Assembly: GCA_963722585.1 (NCBI GenBank)
Contig: CAVRNU010000011.1
Coordinates: 62,001-126,000, forward strand
DNA: 64,000 nucleotides
Direction: 5' to 3'
From: KBS-96 sp963722585
Lineage (GTDB): Bacteria > Acidobacteriota > Terriglobia > Bryobacterales > Bryobacteraceae
The notes under the pieces are model-generated. The model saw only the letters and a list, made by a program, of their open reading frames with translations, made no database searches and was not told the DNA's origin. The position numbers and the translations under genes were made by a program. Position 1 is the stretch's first letter, and every line of letters starts with the position of its first letter. Positions 9,583-18,523 of the stretch are shown here, piece by piece.

Positions 9583-9613
9583 CCCAACTCTCCAGAAACC
9601 TTGGACGCCAGAT

Positions 9614-10999
9614 TCACGCGGTCTTAGGAATAACCAGTTGAAGGCCAAGCCTTTGCGCCCGTTTGGCCAGTGATCGGATCTGCTGCTCGCGATACCTGGC
9701 TTCGTAGTACTCGGTCCCTTTGTCGACATACTGCTGTCCGTGTTTGATGAGTCTGTAGAATAGGCAGGCTAACTTTCGGGCCATCGCGGTGATGGCTTTG
9801 GGAGCGCCCAAGCGGGTGCGCAGGCGGCGGTATTGCGCTCCTAGATAACTCTGGCTGCGAAGCAGAGTTGCGGCAGCATTCCGGAACGCCACGGTGGCCC
9901 GGTTGACCACCTTACGTGTGCGGCGGTTCATGATCTTGCCTCCGCTTTGCTCGTTGGTCGGACACAATCCCAGCCAACTGGCGAACTGCTTCTCGCTGGG
10001 AAAAGCGCTCAGATTGGCGCCGGCCTCGGCAATCACGGTCTGAGCCGTTAGAACATCCAGACCATTGATTTGTGTCCAATCGATGCCGGTAATGCGATAT
10101 AACTCTGTTCGCAAATCGAATTGAGGAGCGTTCCGGCTGCCTTTCTTGCCCTTCGGCTTTGGCCCGAGGGGCTGCGCCTGAATATCCACGGTGGACCCGA
10201 ACGACTCCAGGTGTTTGCGCAGTTGCAGGTCGCAATCGACGATCTTTTTTTGATAGAAGCGGTACAGTTCTACCTCCTGCTCCAGAACGAACAACAGTTC
10301 CTCGCGCCAGTTCCCCTCCACACTCATCGCAATATCCTTCGGAGTGGCTTTCACCTCGGGCCGAGCCAAAGCGGCTAATGCCCAGGGATCACGCTCTCCC
10401 TCCAGGATGGCTCCGATGATCTTCATCCCGCTGACACCGCTCAGGTCGCTCAGCACGTTCGCGAGCTGGATATTCATCTCGGTCAATGCCTTCTGCATGC
10501 GCTGAATCGCGCTGCCGGCTTCGGCCACCAGATTCCCTCTGTGCCGCCACAACGTCCGCGCGATCCGGATCTCGTTGGTCGGCTGAAAGCTGTTATTCAG
10601 CAGTCCGAAGGCGTGCAATTTCAGCAGCCATTGACACTCCTGCACATCGCTCTTGCGTCCCGGCAGGTTCTTCGTGTGCCGGGCATTCACCAGATATACT
10701 TCCAAGCCATTTTGCTCCAGCACCTCCAACACTGGCATCCAATACACGCCCGTGGATTGCAGGGCCACGCTGCGCACGCCTTTGTCGATCAGCCACCTCG
10801 CCATCTCGCAGAGATCGGCGGTAAAACATCCGAAGCGCCGCACCGGCTCCGGATCGCGCTCCGGGCTGATCGCCACCCGATGCTCGCTGCCGCCCACATC
10901 AATCCCGGCTGCTTCCGGGTGGACGATATCGAGTGCCTTCCAATCCACTTTCGCCCGAGCAGACCCCTTCTGTGGGGCTGTCGGCTTCTTCTTTCTCAT
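9614..10999 (-). CDS. IS110-family transposase (DEDD + transposase_20)
   Basis: A 461-residue transposase when started at the ATG at 10999 (MRKKKPTAPQ); a longer frame back to 11107 is less protein-like. The N-terminal DEDD RuvC-like domain starts with AAGIDVGGSEHRVAI (first catalytic Asp D34) and includes the family block NARHTKNLPGRKSDVQECQW. The C-terminal transposase_20 domain contains NGLDVLTAQTVIAEAG and FASWLGLCPTNEQSGGK, where the Ser in QSGGK is the candidate nucleophile. Both halves look intact and the frame is unbroken. IS110 enzymes are site-specific recombinases guided by a bridge RNA encoded in the element's non-coding end, so the region upstream of 10999 deserves attention. Confidence 0.94.
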   Translation of the reverse strand: MRKKKPTAPQKGSARAKVDWKALDIVHPEAAGIDVGGSEHRVAISPERDPEPVRRFGCFTADLCEMARWLIDKGVRSVALQSTGVYWMPVLEVLEQNGLEVYLVNARHTKNLPGRKSDVQECQWLLKLHAFGLLNNSFQPTNEIRIARTLWRHRGNLVAEAGSAIQRMQKALTEMNIQLANVLSDLSGVSGMKIIGAILEGERDPWALAALARPEVKATPKDIAMSVEGNWREELLFVLEQEVELYRFYQKKIVDCDLQLRKHLESFGSTVDIQAQPLGPKPKGKKGSRNAPQFDLRTELYRITGIDWTQINGLDVLTAQTVIAEAGANLSAFPSEKQFASWLGLCPTNEQSGGKIMNRRTRKVVNRATVAFRNAAATLLRSQSYLGAQYRRLRTRLGAPKAITAMARKLACLFYRLIKHGQQYVDKGTEYYEARYREQQIRSLAKRAQRLGLQLVIPKTA

Positions 11000-11180
11000 G
11001 ACGCTCCTATTGGTGCCAGGGGTAGTGGACTCGGCCCGGTTCCGATTTGTAAATAGAAACTCTCCAACGGGGTCAGATCCACGACCAATACGGCCATGGA
11101 CCGCCAAACCAATGCCAGGGATCGGATGAAAACCGGAGCCACGCTCATCATCGGGTAGAGAACACCAGTGTTGGGGCGGC
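11000..11180 (-). ncRNA. Candidate bridge-RNA region of the IS110-type element
   Basis: About 180 non-coding bases lie directly upstream of the transposase start, while less than 60 bases lie between its stop and the neighbouring IS200 hairpin. In IS110-group elements the bridge RNA is transcribed from the long non-coding end before the transposase gene. I cannot fold the RNA or fix the element's ends by eye, so this is positional inference only. If the element belongs to the IS1111 group the RNA would instead lie downstream of the gene, where there is little room. Confidence 0.3.
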
Positions 11181-11590
11181 CTTAGCTTGCCGAATCCATT
11201 CTGATTCTGACAAACGTGTCAAGTTGGTCGGTTTCTGCCGCCAGAGACGTTCCCGCCACGGACCGTCTGTCGCTCATCAAGCCACCCGCTTCGCGGGGGT
11301 ATCTGATTTTAGCGGCTGACATCCGCTGGAGTGTGTATGGGTCGATGCTACGCTTCCGAGTACACCGTCGGATGGTCAATGGACGAGAACCGCACATTTC
11401 TGGCACAACAACTCGAACGTGATGACCCGTGCTTCTTTGACCAAATCACCATTTGCAATGGTTGTCATGCGCCTTGTGCAAGAGGCGTGTTGGACCTGGG
11501 ATAAGCTGGTTCGCGCCGCCTGCGGCGAACTGTTGCGCTCTAGCCAGACAATCACGCCCGTGCGTGGGTTGTTTTAGATTTGCAACCAAA
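11181..11590. other. Non-coding stretch between the IS110-type element and the next gene
   Basis: No gene is supported. The interval is rich in small palindromes: an interrupted hairpin near 11512-11534 (GTTCGC-GCCGC with GCGGC-GAAC) and short GCGCC/GGCG pairs near 11470-11490. A 74-codon minus-strand frame at 11182-11406 matches nothing I know. Confidence 0.5.
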
Positions 11591-11647
11591 GCCTGGTAGC
11601 GGCTCGTTTACCTCTCCCACCAGGCGAGCCGAAATTTCACTGTGAAA
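11591..11647. repeat. Overlapping inverted repeats (alternative hairpins)
   Basis: GCCTGGT at 11591-11597 pairs with ACCAGGC at 11619-11625, and CGGCTCG at 11600-11606 pairs with CGAGCCG at 11625-11631. The two stems interleave, so with no linker between their 3' arms they are more likely mutually exclusive than a true pseudoknot. A third inverted repeat, TTTCAC/GTGAAA, follows at 11635-11647 and overlaps the end of the next gene. Function unknown. Confidence 0.6.
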
Positions 11648-12740
11648 CCGGACGTGGGGGCAGCGAATCGTGAAGGCTCTTGGGTGGTGGAGGTAAATGG
11701 ACTCCCGCCCCATTTCCCTTGTGACGCGTGAACTGCGGCCCCTCTGCCGGTTCGTGAACAAAGTTGTATGGTTGCCCCAACTGGATGGTCAGACGGCGTT
11801 CTATTTCTTTGCCGTAGGGAGTGCCCACTAATTCGCTGCGAGGCATATAAAGTTGTGTTAGTTTATCGCGCGGACCCACGTATAAGAGGGCGTCGGCTAC
11901 TTCTTTCAGTTTCTGCTGCGTAGGCGAAAATGGATCTACCGTAGACTCTCCTCCTGAGAGAACCGGCATGGCCGGAAGCTCACCCACCCAATTGTCGTTC
12001 AGGGAGACGATCGCGGGGACAGGCCACGAATCAAAGCGGTGGTCCAGGTCGTCGTAGCCTCCTCGCGTGTTGGTGCCAAATACGATCACGTAGGTACTAG
12101 CGCCAGCTGATTGCAGTTGCTGCTCAACAAACGAGGGTCCGCGCCTGCGTAGAAAGTGCCCCCAGCCCATAATGAGCAATGCACGATGGTGTTTCGCCAG
12201 CACTTCGTCTTTTACAACTTGCGCATACCACTGTTCACGGTTGGCCAAGTAGGGACCGAGGTCCTCGCGATTGTTGATCTTGTCCCAGTCGATGTATGTG
12301 TCGCCACAGACAATACGCATCTGGTGTTGGCCGCGGCGTTTAGAATTGGCGTCGCGCACTGCCCTATATAACGAACCATAGACCGGCGATGGCGGACCGA
12401 CCGCGCCAGCCAGGTTCCGCCAGGCCTTCTGCAGGTGATCCGCGGGAACATCTTCTCCGATAATGTACCTGTCCACAGATTTCTGGTACAACGAATTGCC
12501 GAATTCCATCACAATATCGTCAACCCGATCCGCGAAAGCGGGTGTGGACACGAGAGATCGGAGCCATTCGTATTCCTGCTTGTTCCCGTGGATTTCGCCG
12601 AACATAACGATATTGTGTGTCTCAAACGCACGAATTATCGCGGCGGTTGCATCTTCCGGCGTTACATTGATCTGCGCGACGCAGATCGGGGCAAAGACCA
12701 GCAAAGCTGTCCCCGGGAGCACCGCATCATGCAATTTCAT
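11637..12740 (-). CDS. Exported protein with a GEIHGNKQE motif, function unknown
   Basis: A 367-residue protein with an N-terminal signal peptide (MKLHDAVLPGTALLVFAPICVAQ). The segment HNIVMFGEIHGNKQEYEWL near residue 45, together with DDIVMEFGN and later ALLIMGWGHFLRR, recalls the ChaN/Tiki-like (erythromycin-esterase-like) superfamily, in which a GE-H motif and a later Gly-His motif form the active or metal site. That relation is a guess from motifs and the enzyme activity is unknown. The C-terminus is Pro-rich and ends inside a small inverted repeat, so the last residues may have been changed by a rearrangement. It stands alone. Confidence 0.68.
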   Translation of the reverse strand: MKLHDAVLPGTALLVFAPICVAQINVTPEDATAAIIRAFETHNIVMFGEIHGNKQEYEWLRSLVSTPAFADRVDDIVMEFGNSLYQKSVDRYIIGEDVPADHLQKAWRNLAGAVGPPSPVYGSLYRAVRDANSKRRGQHQMRIVCGDTYIDWDKINNREDLGPYLANREQWYAQVVKDEVLAKHHRALLIMGWGHFLRRRGPSFVEQQLQSAGASTYVIVFGTNTRGGYDDLDHRFDSWPVPAIVSLNDNWVGELPAMPVLSGGESTVDPFSPTQQKLKEVADALLYVGPRDKLTQLYMPRSELVGTPYGKEIERRLTIQLGQPYNFVHEPAEGPQFTRHKGNGAGVHLPPPPKSLHDSLPPRPVSQ

Positions 12741-13229
12741 TTCGCCACCTCAACAGAGTTAATAGGGAACAACCGCGGATTTGTGTCTGTGACCTCATCA
12801 GCGAGAGCAGCGAGGACAAGCGCAGCAATTGGCGCTTTAGCTAATCGTTTGATCCAACGAACGGCAATGCGCATAAAGCATTTGGTCAAAACGCTGATAA
12901 GCCTTCAAAGAAAGCACAAAGGCTCTCAAATGAGGATACAGGTATTATAGAGCATTCTACATAGTGGCCTCTTCGTCCATTTTCGAGTGGTCGCTAAGGA
13001 CCGCTGGGCTTGTGAAACAGGGTTATCGTAGAGTGGCGGCGGGACCAGCCTTCAGGACTTCTCAATTGAGATGAAACCGCATGCAACCGCGCGAGAAAAA
13101 CTTCGCGTGATGCGCCTGGTTTAGGCGGAGGCGGCGGAGCCGTTCTCATTTCGAAATGCTTTTCCATCCACTGCGGGATCGTGCATCGGGCGGCCATTTT
13201 CGTTCGACTAAGAGATGAAGGAGAAACAA
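12741..13229. other. Intergenic stretch without a recognisable gene
   Basis: About 490 bases upstream of the secreted-protein gene. Short frames on both strands have no ribosome sites or known motifs. It probably contains the promoter of the minus-strand gene at 12740, but I see no clear -35/-10 pair. Confidence 0.45.
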
Positions 13230-13575
13230 TATTTCTGATCGCAAGCTGCTTCCCAGAAATTCACATGGTTCGAGCATGTTCTCAAAAGGCTCCAAGAAGG
13301 CGTAGGAGTTCTATGGCGAGGTGCCGGGGTGGAAGGTTAAACCGTTCCCAGCCGGCGACATGGCGTACGAGATGATCCTTACTGGCAACGGGCGGGATAC
13401 CATGATCCGAGGCTACGTGGCGGCCGAAGGCGACCGCAAGCCGGTACACTGGGTTGCGACCGTTTCGGTCGAGAGTGTCGATGCGGCCCCGAACGCTGCC
13501 TTCGCCAACGGGGTCGGGCGGAATCGACTGCCTACGAGCGGCTTTTTGGTATTCAAAATCTATATTTCTGGGTAG
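13230..13575 (+). pseudogene. VOC (glyoxalase/bleomycin-resistance fold) family relic
   Basis: Two frames carry pieces of one glyoxalase-fold protein. The first frame has KFTWFEHV near 13257, the usual start of such proteins. After a +1 shift near 13280 the second frame reads KKA-stop-EFYGEVPGWKVKPFPAGD, then MAYEMIL and GYVAAEGDRKPVHWVATVSV, with a TAG at 13303-13305 where a sense codon is expected. The match fades after DAAPNAAFANG and the last strand with the metal-binding Glu is missing. It is clearly non-functional. The original may have been a small metal-dependent lyase or dioxygenase-like protein; its specific role cannot be told. Confidence 0.7.
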
Positions 13576-13600
13576 CTCTTAGCAATTAGCGATTAGCTTG

Positions 13601-16600
13601 TCAGTTCGACGCCTGTAACCTGGCGCCGCGAATCCACTGAAGAATCGTCTTGTACTGCCAGCTTCCTTCCTTTCCTGGCCAGCGTGGGCCGCCATTGTGA
13701 GTGGCGTAGTAATCCGACACATCCCCGGCAGAGTCCGTCGGTCGCGTCGGTTTGATGAGTATCAAGCTGTGTCTCGGGTCGTTGATGTCAACCACCCTCA
13801 TCGCATATTTGTAGTTTTCTTCGCTGTCTTCGGGTGAAAACTGTCCTTTTGCATTGGGCGGATAGAGACGGAAAATCACGTGCGTCGCATGGCACATGAC
13901 GCAGGCTTTGCCATCCGCTCCGGTCGTAGCGAGAATGGGCTCCACTTTCTGTACGAAATAGTTGAAATCGAGCACCGAGCCGGGCTTAACGTCAGCAAGC
14001 GCCTGGCTGAGCTTCTTACCTGAAAGTACGTTCGTCGCGATGATCTTGAGGCGCGGGTTCGGATCGTTCCGCATAGGCTGAAGCTCCGCGCGGAATTCGG
14101 GTCTTTGTTCGATTCCCTTCGATCTTCGCAGCAGATCAAGCGCCGCCGCGCGGACATTGGCGTCGGAATCCTGCAGGCTCGTGAGCACGGCTTTGAACAC
14201 CACGGGCTCCTCCTTCAAAAGATCAGGAGGACCGTTCGTCGCTTGTTTCCCAGAGAAGTATCGCTGATCTTGCGACAAAGCGCCGCCCGAGACGCCCAAG
14301 CGGGGCGTGAGGAACTTAGGATCGCTCACTTCTTCGATCAGGATGGTGCGCTGCGAGCTCCCAAACTTCGCAAACAAGTCCTTGCTGATTCCGGCATTCT
14401 GCGGATCGTGCAAACGCTCGAGTGCGATCTGGATAGCTGCGCGCTGGATGTCACGGTCGGGATCGTTAAAGGCCGCGAGGACCTGATTGCGGAGCTTCGG
14501 CTCGCTCATCAGTTCAGGAAATGCGGCAGCCGCCCTCAATACATGCGCATAATTGGGCACGCGAGGCTCGCGTTCGAGCATCCGACGAAGAGACGAAGCC
14601 AGCGCGGGCTCGCGCGTCAAAGGCGAATCGGGAGGAAGCGCGGCGAGCAGCGGGAGAACCGTGTTCTGAGCCATCTCATCACCGCTTTCTAGAACCTTCG
14701 TGATGGTTTGAACCAGCCCTGGGTCGCCGCTGGCCGGTGTGTCGCTGCTGGCCGGTGTGTTGATATTCAGAACGCCAAGCTGGCCGTTTTCGTAGACGTA
14801 GCTGACGGTTTCCCGAACGCCTTTATCGGGATCGAGCAAGAGCTGAAGGGCAGCCTTGGCAAACTCCGCGTCGCCGGCTCCGCTCAGCGTGCTTCCGGCT
14901 TTCAGAACCTGGATCTTCATGTCGCTATCTGCTCTCTGGAGGCAGGCAATCAAAGCTTCTTCCAATTCGGGGCCGGAGCTTCTGAAGAAATGAATCAAGT
15001 CGCTGTCGTTGCCGATTCTGGTTTGATAAAAGCTGTTTTGCACGTCGTATTGGAAATCCGCGGTATCTCGATAAGGCGGGTAAAGATAGCCGGGCTGGTG
15101 AAGCTCGGGAACACCGGAGACATATTTTGTGAAGACGGCCGGTAGCGCAATGGAAACTTGCCCTTTCTTTAATTGCGGCAAAGAGTAATGGCGGATGTGG
15201 AAATCCCACAACGACTCGAGAATGCGTTCGCGGCCGGCCGGCGTAGCGGATCGGAGGACCCTCGCCAGCACCTGCGCCTGATCGCGGACTACAGCTTCAT
15301 AGCCGTCATGGATGCGGTCCTGATCCTGCTCCTTGGCAGTGGCGCGCACCCAAGCTTCCAGATAACCGGTGTTTTCATCTAAAACATCGTAGATGCTTTC
15401 ATGAATGGCTCGCTGAAGCATCGGATCGGACTCTGTATTCAAACGAGTGGCGAGCGCCTCCAGAATGTTGTTGCGTGCCTCGCGATTATCGGTGTTCCAG
15501 TAGTACCATTGCCAGAGGCCGCGTGCTGCATTGAGGCGCACGGCGGGAACGGGATCGTCGAGAGCTTTGATGAGCGCGGCGCGAAGCTGGCCGTCGCCCG
15601 CTATATACTTGAAGTGCTGGTTGAACAGTTGAGTGGCGCCCCAACGCTTTCGTGCATTGGTCGATTCAAGCGCCCCCGCTAACCTGGCACGTCCTTCGGC
15701 GGCAACTTGCGGACGGCGCTCCAGAATCATTCGTAGAGCCCAGGCGCTGGTCCGTTGAACCATTTTGTTTGGATCGCCAAGCGCCACCACGAGAACATCG
15801 ATCGAACCAGGGTCGGCCATGTGGCCGAGCGCACGCGCCGCCGCCTCGCGCGCCAATGGCTGGTCGCTGCTTGAAAGAATATGGCGAATTTGTTCGAGCG
15901 TGGAAGCGGGCGCAAGATCCCAGAATTGATCCAACTGGCTCAGCAAAAGCGGAAGGTCTTTCGTGGCGAGCGTCTTGGGAGGCGGCGGAAAAGCGTCGCC
16001 CCAGCCCTTTTGTGACGCGGGTTTCCGGTCAGGACCTGGATACAACGTCGAGAGCGCCATCACGGCAAATTGCGTGGCGCGGAACGGAGTATTGAAGCCC
16101 TGATACACGGGATCACCTTCCCAGCTTCCTTCCGGCCGCTGGGCTTTTAGCAGCGCGTCCACTGCGCGAGCAAGATTGGGATCGGTTTCGGGCCGGCGCC
16201 CGGCTAGCGCCAAAGCAAGAACGGAATGGTAAGAGATGAAATCCGCCGGTTTCGCGTTCTTTTCGAAGGGATAAGGCCACATGCCATTGGGCTGTTCGTA
16301 GCTATAGAGCTGGTTGATGAGCTCGTCTAACTGCGACTTGTATTTGTCGCGGCCGATAGTGGCGAGCATGTGAATCTTCCAGTTCAGGTCAATCATGTTC
16401 TGGGGCTTGTAGGGCAGGGCAAGCCGCTCGACCATGTCGCGTTGCTCCCGCCATCGCTTGTCATGCGTCTGTTGGTAGAGATTGTTGAAGGTGTCCCAGC
16501 TTTGCGATGCAATTTCGAACGGGCTCACATCGGGCTCGCAGCCGTCCGATTCATCCCCCGGCATCACCCTGCGGTCTTTGTAGTGAATCTTGAGGAAATT

Positions 16601-17872
16601 GGCATAGGGGATGTCGAAATCGGCGGTGCGGGGTGTGTCGTGCGTGACGTTAGTCTCAAACAGATGCTCGATCAAAGGCAAGCGGCTCGCAACAGTGCGC
16701 GCCGAATAGATAACGCGAACCCAGTCCGCTCCGGGCTCTCCATAGAGCGGCCTCTGGTTGTTATAGATGCGGTCAGCCAGAAATTCAAGAGCAGGCCGCT
16801 GCGTGGGCGGGTAGCCGCGGGAAATGGCCGTGAGATAACCGCGCGTTGTGAACTGCGTTGGATGACACGCAATGCATTGCTGCGTGTCTCCGTGGTTCAT
16901 CGTGTTTCGCAAAGCAATGGCGCCCCGCCGCGGAGTATTCGATAGCCAGCTATCACCCATATTGATCAGAAAATCCATGCCTGTGCGAACGGCTTGACGC
17001 GGATCCATGTACGGCGGCACGGGATAGGAAAAGGTGTGTAGCTGATAAGACGGATGGTCCGCAGCGACACGAATGTAGTAAGTCTCTCCGGGTTGGAGAA
17101 TACGCGTCCTGAATTTATAAAGGCCGGGATAGTTTTGAGTTGCTTCAATCTGATAGATCGAAGCGCCGCTCGTGTATGGCTTCACGTCGGAGTGGCCCTG
17201 CGCATCTTTGGTTAACGTGAACACGTCTACGTCAAGCGGCACTTCGCGATCGGTAATGTCAAGAACGAAGTACGCCAGCTTGGGTTCCTTGCCATGAAAG
17301 GTGAAGCAGAACCACTGGAAACCTTTCAGAAGCGCGCCGTAGCGGTCTTCATCCGCGGCAGGTATGTATGAACGTTCGTCAGAGGCTCCATAGATGGTTT
17401 GACCAAACTCGACTGGTTGAGCGGTTTGCCAGGTATTGTTGGGCATGGCGGCAATCACCCCTGGCCCCGTCTTGCCGGTGGGAATGCGATGAAATGCCGC
17501 CGTGAGTTCCGGCGCGCCTTCGCCCGCGCCAGCCTGAAGAGAAGCGGTGACTGGACCCGCAACTCTTGGACGAAGGGTAAGGTAAAAGTCGAGATCCTGG
17601 TTGTGCAGACGCTTCTCTGCAACAAGGCCTTCCGCATCCGAAATGGAAACTTCAATCGATTTCTTGTTGTGAAACTGTGCCGGATTCTTGATGGCGATTG
17701 TCACGGCATACAGCGAGCCGGCCCTTGCGTTGCCCAATGTGACGCGACGTTCCAAACGTTGCGAATGGGCCGGTGACCAGGTCCCGGGCAACAACGCGAC
17801 GCCTGAGGCAATAGACAGTACTGCAACGCCTTTAAGCAGATCTAAAGAAGCTCGACGGAGAGAAAAACGCAT
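13601..17872 (-). CDS. Giant exported HEAT-repeat protein with two heme c motifs
   Basis: About 1,423 residues, exported by a signal peptide (LLKGVAVLSIASGVALLPG). I start it at the second of two adjacent ATGs (17872) because the ribosome site AGGAGG sits 5 bases before it. A beta-rich N-terminal region of about 300 residues is followed by a heme c motif CIACH near residue 331, an alpha/alpha-toroid region like prenyltransferase/squalene-cyclase repeats (QLYSYEQPNGMWPYPFE, then LLKAQRPEGSWEGDP), at least eight HEAT repeats (e.g. PLAREAAARALGHMADPGS) and a second heme motif CVMCH near residue 1322. The C-terminal segment with CVMCH and GSWQYKTILQWIRGAR resembles the cytochrome caps of planctomycete-type proteins. 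Probably a periplasmic electron-transfer scaffold; no enzyme activity can be assigned. Confidence 0.85.
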   Translation of the reverse strand: MRFSLRRASLDLLKGVAVLSIASGVALLPGTWSPAHSQRLERRVTLGNARAGSLYAVTIAIKNPAQFHNKKSIEVSISDAEGLVAEKRLHNQDLDFYLTLRPRVAGPVTASLQAGAGEGAPELTAAFHRIPTGKTGPGVIAAMPNNTWQTAQPVEFGQTIYGASDERSYIPAADEDRYGALLKGFQWFCFTFHGKEPKLAYFVLDITDREVPLDVDVFTLTKDAQGHSDVKPYTSGASIYQIEATQNYPGLYKFRTRILQPGETYYIRVAADHPSYQLHTFSYPVPPYMDPRQAVRTGMDFLINMGDSWLSNTPRRGAIALRNTMNHGDTQQCIACHPTQFTTRGYLTAISRGYPPTQRPALEFLADRIYNNQRPLYGEPGADWVRVIYSARTVASRLPLIEHLFETNVTHDTPRTADFDIPYANFLKIHYKDRRVMPGDESDGCEPDVSPFEIASQSWDTFNNLYQQTHDKRWREQRDMVERLALPYKPQNMIDLNWKIHMLATIGRDKYKSQLDELINQLYSYEQPNGMWPYPFEKNAKPADFISYHSVLALALAGRRPETDPNLARAVDALLKAQRPEGSWEGDPVYQGFNTPFRATQFAVMALSTLYPGPDRKPASQKGWGDAFPPPPKTLATKDLPLLLSQLDQFWDLAPASTLEQIRHILSSSDQPLAREAAARALGHMADPGSIDVLVVALGDPNKMVQRTSAWALRMILERRPQVAAEGRARLAGALESTNARKRWGATQLFNQHFKYIAGDGQLRAALIKALDDPVPAVRLNAARGLWQWYYWNTDNREARNNILEALATRLNTESDPMLQRAIHESIYDVLDENTGYLEAWVRATAKEQDQDRIHDGYEAVVRDQAQVLARVLRSATPAGRERILESLWDFHIRHYSLPQLKKGQVSIALPAVFTKYVSGVPELHQPGYLYPPYRDTADFQYDVQNSFYQTRIGNDSDLIHFFRSSGPELEEALIACLQRADSDMKIQVLKAGSTLSGAGDAEFAKAALQLLLDPDKGVRETVSYVYENGQLGVLNINTPASSDTPASGDPGLVQTITKVLESGDEMAQNTVLPLLAALPPDSPLTREPALASSLRRMLEREPRVPNYAHVLRAAAAFPELMSEPKLRNQVLAAFNDPDRDIQRAAIQIALERLHDPQNAGISKDLFAKFGSSQRTILIEEVSDPKFLTPRLGVSGGALSQDQRYFSGKQATNGPPDLLKEEPVVFKAVLTSLQDSDANVRAAALDLLRRSKGIEQRPEFRAELQPMRNDPNPRLKIIATNVLSGKKLSQALADVKPGSVLDFNYFVQKVEPILATTGADGKACVMCHATHVIFRLYPPNAKGQFSPEDSEENYKYAMRVVDINDPRHSLILIKPTRPTDSAGDVSDYYATHNGGPRWPGKEGSWQYKTILQWIRGARLQASN

Positions 17873-18300
17873 CATCACCTCCTGTCCCGATTCGACCCGT
17901 CGTCGTTGCACCGCTGGCGGGTACGTAAATGGCCTAATGCAAAAATCTTATCGCAGCGTGACTATGCACGCGGCCCTCCTTCGAGCCAAGTTGCGATCAC
18001 GCTTGGTAAACCATTAGCGTTGATCGGAAATGCTCAGGCGACGAAACCATGGGCGTGGAGCAATCTGGAATGCCCGAGCATTTCCGATAACGATGTTTGA
18101 ACTAGGCCGCCGATCGGTTTGGCACACCGGTTGCTTTATGGGGATTGATCGATTTCGATCTGTTTTAGCGCGTTTGGGAGTGCGAAAAACTCAACCCTTT
18201 GGCCATTCTGCTGTGACGCTACCACGGATTCGCTGGTCAGGCAACCGCGTGACAAACCAAAATGCTGCTGAAACGCGCCTGCCGCAAAGCGGCTAAGTTC
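17873..18300. other. Intergenic stretch upstream of the HEAT-repeat gene
   Basis: Roughly 430 bases with no supported gene on either strand. It must hold the promoter of the minus-strand HEAT gene, but no convincing hexamer pair was found. Two 14-base stretches near 18028 and 18077 share the words AAATGCTC and GAGCATTT, forming a loose inverted pair of unknown meaning. Confidence 0.4.
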
Positions 18301-18302
18301 AA

Positions 18303-18520
18303 ACAGGGTTGTCGGAAACTGGGCGACATTTTTACCGGTACTCTACATGGCGCCTCTCGTTCTCAATTAATCTGAGCCGCCCGACCTGTTCTCAAGCCGT
18401 TCTCAGCTGATGTGGCTCCATTCTCAACCAATCTGTGCAGGAGCGCGGGCTGGTTTTCAACTAATGAGCCGCAAATGGCCCTTGTTATTGAGCCGGAATG
18501 TTTCTGTTCTCAGCTCACTA
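18303..18520. repeat. Degenerate TTCTCA repeat array, likely a solo IS end
   Basis: Six or seven copies of a unit like TTCTCAATTAATCTGAGCCG follow each other at about 18360, 18389, 18400, 18421, 18455, 18485 and 18507, spaced 10-35 bases and increasingly degenerate. The preceding ACATTTTTACCGGTAC also has the look of an IS end. Multiple short repeats at each end are a known feature of IS21-family elements; no istA or istB gene is nearby. A regulator-binding array is the alternative. The array stops at the end of the isomerase gene. Confidence 0.5.
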
Positions 18521-18523
18521 CGG

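Larger units (their letters stand above)
9007..9600 (+). mobile_element. IS200-type insertion sequence (single tnpA, hairpin ends)
   Basis: The element consists of one Y1 transposase gene between two small hairpins. The left hairpin is at 9007-9023 (CACTGGT, loop TCG, ACCAGTG) and the right one at 9568-9582 (CCGCCT, loop TTG, AGGCGG). IS200/IS605 transposases recognise such subterminal hairpins as single-stranded DNA and make no terminal inverted repeats or target duplication, so exact ends cannot be read from the sequence; the limits given are approximate. No tnpB is present. Its right end lies within about 15-60 bases of the IS110-type transposase gene, so one element may have landed next to or inside the other. 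Confidence 0.7.

Noticed and set aside
11635..11660. GTCCGGTT and GAGCCG words that recall a group II intron domain V
   Set aside because: The 5' half of domain V and the GTGCGNC-type intron start are missing and no reverse transcriptase is present, so the match is too short to support.
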